NCBI GenBank assembly: GCA_016709995.1 | Contig: JADJLQ010000001.1 | Coordinates: 3,314,580 to 3,378,579 of the forward strand | Source of the DNA: Saprospiraceae bacterium | GTDB lineage: Bacteria; Bacteroidota; Bacteroidia; Chitinophagales; Saprospiraceae | Direction: 5' to 3' | DNA: 64,000 nucleotides | Part shown: positions 1-6,929 of the stretch, piece by piece | How the letters are laid out: each line of letters starts with the position of its first letter | Numbering within the stretch: the first letter of the stretch is position 1 | Program-made: the position numbers and the translations under genes | Notes under the pieces: generated by a model | The model's input: the letters and a program-made list of their open reading frames with translations, nothing else | Told to the model about the DNA's origin: nothing | Databases searched by the model: none

Positions 1-2
1 AA

Positions 3-53
3 TCCAAACTAGACGCACTCGAAGTCTATCTCGATAAAATTCAAAAAAAATAA
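3..53 (+). CDS. C-terminal end of an AHSA1/SRPBCC-like protein (partial)
   Basis: The window opens inside a reading frame whose last 16 codons end in LDALEVYLDKIQKK and a TAA stop at 51-53. The ending resembles the final helix of AHSA1/SRPBCC proteins (the next gene has similar helices reading KLTAYLARQL and QLETYLASQI). Only five bases separate the stop from the ATG of that gene, so the two are probably co-transcribed. Family assignment rests on this short tail and on context. Confidence 0.5.
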   Translation, partial: SKLDALEVYLDKIQKK

Positions 54-58
54 TCATC

Positions 59-1492
59 ATGATACAGCAAGAAGAAAACACTGCAGATCGTGAGCTCAGG
101 ATATCCCGGTTATTGTCAGCACCGATCGAATTGGTATGGGATGTGTGGACCCAGCCCGCACATATTGCTCAATGGTGGGGACCTAATGGATTTACCAATA
201 CAATTCAGGATATGGAAGTACAAGCCGGGGGAATATGGAACCTAACCATGCATGGGCCGGATGGTACGGATTACAATAACAAAAGCATATTTAGTGAAGT
301 CATCCATCATCAAAAACTGGTGTATAAGCATGTCTCTGTACCGCCTTTTATAGCCACCATTCAATTTGAAGCTCAAGGTCAAAATACCTTACTCAACTGG
401 CATATGTTATTCGAATCCCGTGATCAATTTATCCAGGTAGTGAAAACCTTTAAAGCAGACGAAGGACTAAAACAAAATGTAGAGAAACTTACTGCATACC
501 TGGCAAGGCAACTACCAAATGTTCGGACAAATATTAGGTCTGGAAGGTTTCAATTAGTACGGACTTTCAATGCACCTATATCAATGGTATTTGAAGCTTT
601 TGAAAACGCTGCTGCAATGGCTGATTGGTGGGGTCCTGCAGGAATGGCGATCACAGTAAAAAAATTAGATTTTAGACCAGGCGGTAGTTTTCACTACAAA
701 ATGGAAGGGCCAGTTAATACGATGTGGGGACTATTTAAATATGTAACCATCCAAAAACCGAATAAAATCGAATTTGTCAATTCATTTTCTGACGAATCAG
801 GTAATGTTTGTAAGGCCCCATTCGATATAGATTTCCCTGAGGAAATCTTTAATCAAATCTCGTTGGAAGAGCATCAGGGAGTGACCACCTTGACCCTGAC
901 TGGAGGACCTTGTCAAGCTACCGATGCCCAATTGGCCACATATGATGCTATGCACGAAAGTATGCAACAAGGGTTTGGTGGCACCTTCAATCAATTAGAA
1001 ACTTACCTGGCCTCTCAAATCAAATTACGTTATCAATTAAAAAATAATATAATGTCCCGAGTCAGCACCTATCTTAATTTTCCAGGCAATACAGAGGAGG
1101 CTTTTCTTTTTTACAGATCAGTATTTGGAGGCGAATTTTCAGGAGGAGGTATCCAGCGTTTTGGAGATATCCCTGTGGATACGGAGCATCCATCGCTATC
1201 AGATGAAGATAAAAAATTGATCCTGCATATTGAACTGCCTATACTCGGAGGTCATATATTGATGGCTACCGATGCACCGGCCAGTATGGGATTTACAGTG
1301 ACTACCGGCAATAATATGCATATCAACCTGGAACCTGCTACCAGGGAAGAAACAAAAAAACTGTTTGAAGCACTCTCTGCAGAAGGTAATATCTCCATGC
1401 CCCTACAAGAAATGTTTTGGGGTGGCTATTTTGGAAGCTGTATTGATAAATATGGAATCAACTGGATGTTTAATTGTGCAGAAAAAGTATAA
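59..1492 (+). CDS. Three-domain fusion: AHSA1 - AHSA1 - PhnB-like VOC protein
   Basis: The 477-residue product has three modules normally found as separate small proteins. Residues about 10-155 and 165-320 are two AHSA1/SRPBCC domains: each has the family opening (APIELVWDVWTQPAHIAQWWGP; APISMVFEAFENAAAMADWWGP) and a closing helix. Residues 332-477 form a PhnB-like vicinal-oxygen-chelate domain that begins with its own methionine (MSRVSTYLNFPGNTEEAFLFY) and ends in the typical GSCIDKYGINWMFN. The linker before Met332 (SQIKLRYQLKNNI) reads like translated intergenic DNA, suggesting fusion by loss of a stop codon; an internal start at 1052 is possible. AHSA1 domains bind hydrophobic ligands or assist chaperones, and PhnB-like VOC proteins mostly have no known substrate, so the function is unknown. 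It is probably cytoplasmic, with no signal peptide. DoxX follows 20 bases downstream. Confidence 0.85.
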   Translation: MIQQEENTADRELRISRLLSAPIELVWDVWTQPAHIAQWWGPNGFTNTIQDMEVQAGGIWNLTMHGPDGTDYNNKSIFSEVIHHQKLVYKHVSVPPFIATIQFEAQGQNTLLNWHMLFESRDQFIQVVKTFKADEGLKQNVEKLTAYLARQLPNVRTNIRSGRFQLVRTFNAPISMVFEAFENAAAMADWWGPAGMAITVKKLDFRPGGSFHYKMEGPVNTMWGLFKYVTIQKPNKIEFVNSFSDESGNVCKAPFDIDFPEEIFNQISLEEHQGVTTLTLTGGPCQATDAQLATYDAMHESMQQGFGGTFNQLETYLASQIKLRYQLKNNIMSRVSTYLNFPGNTEEAFLFYRSVFGGEFSGGGIQRFGDIPVDTEHPSLSDEDKKLILHIELPILGGHILMATDAPASMGFTVTTGNNMHINLEPATREETKKLFEALSAEGNISMPLQEMFWGGYFGSCIDKYGINWMFNCAEKV

Positions 1493-1512
1493 ATCTTATA
1501 AATAAAAGCTAG

Positions 1513-1890
1513 ATGAAAAAAAACTTAAACCTTTGGTATTGGATCGTAACCGGACTATTTGCTGCTTTTATGGCATTTACTGCTATACCAGATATCATGA
1601 TGTCGCCAGATGCGGTAAATATGATCACCGGGCTGGGCTATCCGGATTATTTTATCCCCTTTATAGGAGTAGCCAAGTTACTGGGTGCTATTGCCATTCT
1701 TATTCCAAACTTTGACCGGGTAAAAGAATGGGCATATGCGGGTTTGTTTTTTGACCTCGCTGGGGCTACTTATTCGGCTATTTACAAAGAGGGATTTCAC
1801 CTTTCCATGACACTCATGTTCATCTTTATGGCTGTTTTATTCCTTTCCTACTACTTATGGCATAAAAAAATGCTTCATTATAGTCTTTGA
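1513..1890 (+). CDS. DoxX-like integral membrane protein
   Basis: The 125-residue protein has four hydrophobic helices: residues about 8-26, 44-64, 70-90 and 95-115. The patterns FAAFMAFTAIPDIMM, GVAKLLGAIAILIPNF and EWAYAGLFFDLAGATYSAI are typical of the DoxX-like family. Members are small inner-membrane proteins linked loosely to redox or thiol stress, and no reaction is established for this branch. It lies 20 bases after the AHSA1/VOC fusion gene on the same strand, so it is likely in the same transcript; DoxX and SRPBCC genes are frequent neighbours in Bacteroidota. Length is normal for the family. Confidence 0.85.
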   Translation: MKKNLNLWYWIVTGLFAAFMAFTAIPDIMMSPDAVNMITGLGYPDYFIPFIGVAKLLGAIAILIPNFDRVKEWAYAGLFFDLAGATYSAIYKEGFHLSMTLMFIFMAVLFLSYYLWHKKMLHYSL

Positions 1891-2062
1891 AATTAAGTTA
1901 GGAATTGATCCAAAAAAGGAATCGCTCAGGAGTGGAAAATTTGAAGCAGGAAGGAATTTTAATATTGTTTGAGGCCGGTGAAATACCCGGAGTCACCATC
2001 TGTCAATAAAAATTAATTGGTGTATCAGAGTTAAATCTTCCGCAAGTCAGAATGATGATCTT

Positions 2063-2431
2063 CTATTTACTAAAGTATACCAATATCAAAGCCAGAATCG
2101 ACGGCATCGCCTGGATGTAGAGTATTTTTTTACTCGCTGTGATGCCCCCATACAGTCCGGCTACGACCACACATCCTAAAAAGAACAGAGCCACATTACG
2201 ACTCCACATCGTATCAGTAATAAGCAATGACCAGATCAGACCTGCAGCCAGAAATCCATTGTATAATCCCTGGTTTGCAGCCAGGCCTTTGGTAGGTGTA
2301 AATAAGTGATCAGGCATGATTCCTTTAAATGCTTTTTTGCCACTGGTCTCCCAGGCAAACATCTCCAACCATAAAAAATAAAAGTGCTCCAGGACGACAA
2401 TTATGATTAAGATTTTAGCAGCGATCATCAT
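2063..2431 (-). CDS. DUF1304 family membrane protein
   Basis: The product is about 122 residues with four hydrophobic segments and the DUF1304 signature LEHFYFLWLEMFAWET near the N terminus, followed by LAANQGLYNGFLAAGLIW and a C-terminal AMPSILALILVYF. The open frame extends upstream to a TTG, but the double ATG at 2431/2428 places the first helix directly at the N terminus, as in the family, so I chose 2431. Function is unknown; the protein is predicted to sit in the inner membrane. It faces the DoxX gene tail-to-tail across about 170 bases in which I see nothing specific. Confidence 0.85.
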   Translation of the reverse strand: MMIAAKILIIIVVLEHFYFLWLEMFAWETSGKKAFKGIMPDHLFTPTKGLAANQGLYNGFLAAGLIWSLLITDTMWSRNVALFFLGCVVVAGLYGGITASKKILYIQAMPSILALILVYFSK

Positions 2432-2701
2432 ATTCGGGTTTTGTATCAAATGATACTTTAACAATCCAATGTACTCAATTTTTTGAATTCATGATCTGGC
2501 AGACTAGAAAAGTTAACTGGAAATGATCCTAACTAAAATGGTTTCATTTACTTTGATGCAAATTTGGCTTCTATCGGGACTATGAAGTCTGCAATTTGAA
2601 ATGAATATATCTTGAGACTTACAATATCATACTAAAACATAATAGTTCATGAGTCAATGAAATTCAATGGAGATCAGTAATTTCGCAGGTACATAAAAGA
2701 A

Positions 2702-3121
2702 ATGTTTATTATGGCTAAACAAGTATTGTCTGATCAACAACAAGTCTCTCAGCATATCCAAAAACTGGAACCATCTTTGGGTAAGATCATAGAATATATC
2801 CGCCAATTCATACTGAGCACAGACCCTGAGATCAGTGAAAGAATCAAATGGAACAATCCAAGTTTTTATTATACCGGTGAAATGAAACCCTTCGATCCGA
2901 AGGAATATAAAAGGGAAATCATCGTGATGAATCTCCACAAAGGCAAGATCATGCTGGTATGGCCGAGCGGAGCAAAAGTAAAAGACTCCTCGGGTCTGTT
3001 GGAAGGTGATTTTAAAGATGGCCGGAAGACTATTGTATTTAATGATCTGGCTGATGTGAAGACCAAAGAAAAATTACTGAGTAAAACCATAAGGGCATGG
3101 TTGAAATTAGTAGATAAATAA
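2702..3121 (+). CDS. DUF1801 domain protein
   Basis: The 139-residue soluble protein matches DUF1801 (YdhG-like): the pattern EYIRQFILSTDPEISERIKWNNPSFYY contains the conserved KW.xPSF motif, followed by a basic strand region and the C-terminal TKEKLLSKTIRAWLKLVD helix. Some relatives bind iron-chelate-like ligands, but no reaction can be assigned. A second ATG at 2711 could be the true start (MAKQVLSDQQQ). The AraC gene follows 27 bases downstream on the same strand, and DUF1801, AraC and VOC genes commonly cluster in Bacteroidota. Confidence 0.85.
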   Translation: MFIMAKQVLSDQQQVSQHIQKLEPSLGKIIEYIRQFILSTDPEISERIKWNNPSFYYTGEMKPFDPKEYKREIIVMNLHKGKIMLVWPSGAKVKDSSGLLEGDFKDGRKTIVFNDLADVKTKEKLLSKTIRAWLKLVDK

Positions 3122-3148
3122 ACTTTACGCCGGGCACAAAATACCAAT

Positions 3149-3595
3149 ATGCTCAAAACCTATCCTAAATATTTTCTGTATCAAAGAATAGTGCAAGCTA
3201 AACTATTCATGGACACCCATTTCAGTGAATCACTAGATCTTGACAATATCGCTGACGAAGCCTGTTTTTCAAAATTTCATTTAATTCGGTTGTTCAAAAC
3301 CCTCTATGGAAAAACGCCACATCAATATCTGATACAGGTGAGGATTGATAATTCAAAATTATTTTTGAGAAGTGGTTGTACCGTGGCAGAGACTTGTTTT
3401 GAGGTGGGTTTTGACAGCGTAACCTCTTTTACAGGTTTATTCAAAAAAAACGAAGGAGTGTCGCCTTCAGTATATCAGCGCCAATATAAAGCAAGGCAAA
3501 AACGAATTCAGGAAAGTCCCCTTCATTTTATTCCAAACTGTTTTGCTGAACAAAAAGGTTGGACGAAAAAAAGCAATTTTCAAGAAGTGGTTTGA
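3149..3595 (+). CDS. AraC-family transcriptional regulator, DNA-binding domain only
   Basis: At 148 residues this is an AraC/XylS C-terminal module without the usual ligand-binding domain. Two helix-turn-helix units are visible: LDLDNIADEACFSKFHLIRLFKTLYGKTPHQYL (residues about 31-63) and TVAETCFEVGFDSVTSFTGLFKKNEGVSPSVYQ (about 78-111), the latter with the family's F-x-x-GVSP-x-x-Y ending. Short AraC proteins of this kind often control an adjacent VOC gene, which here begins 54 bases downstream. Part of this gene is repeated in decayed form at 11034-11153, and this copy is intact. Confidence 0.88.
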   Translation: MLKTYPKYFLYQRIVQAKLFMDTHFSESLDLDNIADEACFSKFHLIRLFKTLYGKTPHQYLIQVRIDNSKLFLRSGCTVAETCFEVGFDSVTSFTGLFKKNEGVSPSVYQRQYKARQKRIQESPLHFIPNCFAEQKGWTKKSNFQEVV

Positions 3596-3649
3596 TTGAA
3601 GCCTTCGGATCTTCGATGCTATATTTCACTAAACTAAAAATAGAAATTT

Positions 3650-4066
3650 ATGATCACTAAAATGAATCATGTGAGCATCTTTGTCTTAAACCAGGACCAT
3701 GCTTTCGAATTTTACGTAAACAAACTTGGTTTCAAAGTTCATACTGACGCACCTATCGGGCCAGGTATGCGTTGGCTGACGGTGTGTCCGCCGGATCAAC
3801 CGGATTTAGAAATATCCCTCATGGCTATTGAAAAAGGTATGATGTTTAAAGAAGAGGCCGCAGATCAAATGAGAGATCTTGTGAAGAAAGGGACTTTTGG
3901 ATTTGGGGTGTTTCAATGCAATGACCTCAATGCTACTTATGAAGAGCTGAAAACTAAAGGAGTCGTATTCAAAAAACCGCCTACGAAAGAATTTTATGCA
4001 TATGAAGCCTTGTTTTGCGACGATTCAGGAAATTGGTTTTCACTCACAGAAAAACCTAAAGAATAA
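3650..4066 (+). CDS. VOC family (glyoxalase/bleomycin-resistance fold) protein
   Basis: The 138-residue protein has the paired beta-alpha-beta-beta-beta modules of the vicinal oxygen chelate fold. It opens with ITKMNHVSIFVLNQDHAFEFYVNKLGFKV and closes with EALFCDDSGNWFSLTEKP. The His near residue 6 and the acidic residues of the second module could bind metal, but the substrate is unknown. It sits directly after the AraC regulator and probably forms its target operon. The last 20 bases recur at 11156-11175 as all that remains of a second copy. Cytoplasmic, normal length. Confidence 0.87.
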   Translation: MITKMNHVSIFVLNQDHAFEFYVNKLGFKVHTDAPIGPGMRWLTVCPPDQPDLEISLMAIEKGMMFKEEAADQMRDLVKKGTFGFGVFQCNDLNATYEELKTKGVVFKKPPTKEFYAYEALFCDDSGNWFSLTEKPKE

Positions 4067-4075
4067 GATACTGGT

Positions 4076-4491
4076 TTAAATATCTATTGCGAGTGCATAG
4101 ACCAGGTACCATTTGTTATCTATTAATTCAAACCTGCATTCGGAGTTGAATCCTGCATTTTCAATCCAGACTAGCTGGAAAAATGATTTGTCAGTCTTTT
4201 TGCATTCGACTTTGTATTGGGATTTGTCCACATCATAGATGCGACCCTTCATGATATTCCAATTAGCCTTAGTCCACTTTTTGCCGGTCTCGCTATGCCC
4301 CTGCAGTGGAAACTTGAGCCTGGATAGTTGAAATACCCTGTCTTTATGGAATTTATCGTAGAAACGGTCAAAGTCCTCTATTATTATTTTTTTTTCGCCC
4401 TACTTGCCTTCGATTTGGTCGAGCTACAACTTGGCAATAAAGCCAAGGCAAAGCAGAATGAAAGCATGGTCCATTTTGAATATTTGATCAT
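4076..4491 (-). pseudogene. Frameshifted lipoprotein gene (DUF4348-like), copy A
   Basis: Read on the minus strand, an ATG at 4489-4491 gives MIKYSKWTMLSFCLALALLPSC, a signal peptide with a lipobox Cys, continuing to about residue 32 (STKSKASRA). The frame then breaks at a run of nine T (A on the coding strand) at 4387-4395. Shifting by one base restores the rest, IEDFDRFYDKFHKDRVFQLSRLKFPLQGH through WYLVYALAIDI, to a stop at 4076-4078. The intact paralogue at 11187-11597 aligns along the whole length, so one base has been lost relative to it. This may be a true pseudogene, slippage in a homopolymer, or an assembly error. Function unknown; the pattern DFDRFYDKFHxD resembles DUF4348 lipoproteins. 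Confidence 0.8.
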
Positions 4492-4698
4492 ACGTGTTTG
4501 GTCAACACTTTACATTGGTTGAATAAGCAGGTTTAGCAGCAGGAGATTAAAAATAAGCAAAATGTAATAGTTTCAAATACTTATAGCCCAAGGTGAAACT
4601 CTCTGCTCTAAATGAACATAGTCTCCATGACGATTTATTGCATAAAACCCAAGCTCTTTCAAGTGACTTGAGACAATGTACCTGATTCATGCCAAATA

Positions 4699-6372
4699 TC
4701 ATATTCCTGGGTTTTGCTTTTTCAATATGAATCTATTTACTCCCTTATGCAATGAAAGTGGAATTCCATTGATCAACTCCCGGTCGGATATGACCTTTTT
4801 GGTTTTATTACTAAATTCGATTAATTCATAATTTCCGTTTTTTCCAATTGTAAACCACTCTGGAAACTGGTTGATTCGAGGCCAATCCAAGGGCATATGC
4901 ATGATAGTTTGGTGCCTGGGAGTATCAAATTTCAACACACCATCCCAATCTTTTTCAAGGGTAATGTTTATAAGTAAATCATCCTTATCTAACACAGCAC
5001 CTATCTGTAAATCAGATCGCCAGGGGTAGGCTGTCACGCCCTGGGTTTTCCAAAGACAATACATGATGGTAGTCCTGGCAAAATTCCCATCACCATGCCA
5101 TCCTTCAATGATACCAGATGAGCGCCATTGTGAGGTATTGGACCGGTGACTCGAGTCTTGCATAGACCACATCACCGTGATTTCGCTGTCTATCCAGGCA
5201 GCTGTAGACGCTAAAGGTTCTCTGGCATACAAATTCAAAGCACCCTCGATAGCATCTGCATAACCATCTGAAGATCCAGACTCCCAATCAAAATTGCGAT
5301 AATTATCATTTAAAGCGGCCAGTCCCTTCAAAGTGGCCATCCTGTAGGCTTCTACAGAGTCAACCTGATAAACAGAATAGAATCCATTGAAAGTATATCC
5401 AAAATTATCAGCAATTCGATTTTCAGTTATAACTCCGTTTTGTGGATTAACGGCATCATAAAAAAGTCCGTCTTCGTTTCTACCAACTTCCAGGATCCTT
5501 TCCAGCATTTCGTGGATATGAGACTGGTATTCCTCCTTCTTTTCGCTGGCTGCAAAACTCGTGGTCACATAAAGTTCACAGAGTCCGGATACAATCTCAC
5601 ATCCATGATCACGCAACCTGAGTTCAGAAAAATCTCTGGTTGGATGATGGGTCCCTAATAAATAATAATCGCCTAAGCGTATGGCCCAATCAAGATATTT
5701 TTGTTCTCCGGTCATCCAGTAGATACGTGAAAGCACTTGGAGCATTTCACCATTGAGTTCTACATTGGTAGAGACTATATTGCCATAAACTGTCTCCACC
5801 GGTGCATGTAACCAAATATCATCCAGGATACCAATCATCCTGGTAGACCACGGGCTCTCTCCCAACCATTCAGTTAGAGGTAATAACCCATCTTTAACAT
5901 ACTCAGAGGAGCCAAACAGTATACTTTCTAAATCAGCTTTTGGATTATCAAACCCTTTTTTACTAAAAGAATAGGTATCCGGGAGTCTGTCGATACGTGA
6001 GGTAAGTCGAGTTTCGTTTTTCAGCATTTCAGTCATCTGTCCCAGGAAAAGTGCTTGATCAGTTATCGATGCAGTTAATACCATAAATGGATAATTGTCC
6101 GCGGCGGCGTCCTTTGCATTCCAGATATCAGCATCCTCGTACAAATTTCTGGGGATGAGACCGGAAACAGGATCTGAATAAGCCAGCCAATCTTTCACAA
6201 AGTGTCTACATCTCTCTAATCCTTCGTTGACTAATATTCCATTGGTATGTGCCTGCGTAAAAGCTTTATTTTGTTCAATCGAAAATTCCACCTGATTTTT
6301 AGAAGGACCATTACAGGACAGCAGTAGACAGCAAACGAACACAATCGTGCTCAAAAGTTGAAGTTTGTTCAT
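4699..6372 (-). CDS. Secreted lipoprotein with six-hairpin glycosidase-like core
   Basis: The product is about 557 residues. The frame stays open up to a TTG at 6393, but the ATG at 6372 gives a clean lipoprotein signal, MNKLQLLSTIVFVCCLLLSC, so I use it. The middle of the protein is helical with repeats such as NVELNGEMLQVLSRIYWMTGEQKYLDWA and DGYADAIEGALNLYA, typical of alpha/alpha toroid carbohydrate enzymes. The end (residues about 460-557) is strand-rich, as in an accessory beta domain. I cannot name the family or catalytic residues. A role in polysaccharide or glycan processing at the cell surface is inference. No partner gene lies close: about 205 bases downstream is the frameshifted lipoprotein gene, and upstream is a 557-base gap. 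Confidence 0.7.
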   Translation of the reverse strand: MNKLQLLSTIVFVCCLLLSCNGPSKNQVEFSIEQNKAFTQAHTNGILVNEGLERCRHFVKDWLAYSDPVSGLIPRNLYEDADIWNAKDAAADNYPFMVLTASITDQALFLGQMTEMLKNETRLTSRIDRLPDTYSFSKKGFDNPKADLESILFGSSEYVKDGLLPLTEWLGESPWSTRMIGILDDIWLHAPVETVYGNIVSTNVELNGEMLQVLSRIYWMTGEQKYLDWAIRLGDYYLLGTHHPTRDFSELRLRDHGCEIVSGLCELYVTTSFAASEKKEEYQSHIHEMLERILEVGRNEDGLFYDAVNPQNGVITENRIADNFGYTFNGFYSVYQVDSVEAYRMATLKGLAALNDNYRNFDWESGSSDGYADAIEGALNLYAREPLASTAAWIDSEITVMWSMQDSSHRSNTSQWRSSGIIEGWHGDGNFARTTIMYCLWKTQGVTAYPWRSDLQIGAVLDKDDLLINITLEKDWDGVLKFDTPRHQTIMHMPLDWPRINQFPEWFTIGKNGNYELIEFSNKTKKVISDRELINGIPLSLHKGVNRFILKKQNPGI

Positions 6373-6929
6373 TTGATTGTTATAGAAAGGCAATTAAATT
6401 GATCATAAGTGTTGGTTAATTTTTAAACTGCATAGAATAACAACAAATTGCAGCCCAACATTAAATATAGTCAATTGCCAATAGACAGTGGTTATTTCTA
6501 TCCATCTTCTCGCCTAACTCAATATCATTAATATTAATTCTTTATCATTCTACAAAATACATATTCAAACTTCCTTTTACATACAGCTGGGCTCTGGGCA
6601 AACAATTGTATTTTTCCCTGACTAAGGTATAAGTGATCTTTGAGATATAAATCTTGCCAACTTCGCCATTGGCTTCCATCCTTCATGCAGTATAGAGGCA
6701 AAGGATTGAAAACGTATTATCTCCTGAACTGGGGCTTATTAATTAATTTATAACCAGATGGTATCAATAAATCGTAAATTGGGGATGATAGCAATATTAA
6801 TGAGCTGATTAAAAATTGAGACCTGTGCGCCTGAGGCATAATTCTTAACCCAATATTAAGCCGACTATTAAATACAAGATTGAATCATGAATAATGAAAT
6901 TTCAGCCATTATTAAGAGGAGGATGAGCA
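6373..6929. other. Intergenic region, AT-rich, no gene seen
   Basis: These 557 bases separate the divergent lipoprotein gene and the histidine kinase gene. I see no coding frame with family features, no tRNA, and no clear inverted repeats. The segment is AT-rich like the surrounding chromosome, while the kinase gene to its right is visibly richer in G and C, so the left border of the foreign-looking cassette probably lies here. Confidence 0.5.
6914..6922 (+). promoter_or_regulatory. Strong Shine-Dalgarno site of the histidine kinase gene
   Basis: AAGAGGAGG ends seven bases before the ATG at 6930, close to the ideal spacing. Genes elsewhere in the window lack such sites, as is usual in Bacteroidota, so this site supports a foreign origin and fixes the start at 6930 rather than at the out-of-frame ATG at 6923. 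Confidence 0.75.

Noticed and set aside
4328..4522. Plus-strand open frame of 64 codons
   Set aside because: It lies opposite the frameshifted lipoprotein gene, which explains the sequence by homology to its paralogue.
6923..6925. ATG seven bases before the kinase start
   Set aside because: It is out of frame and directly abuts the Shine-Dalgarno site, leaving no spacing.
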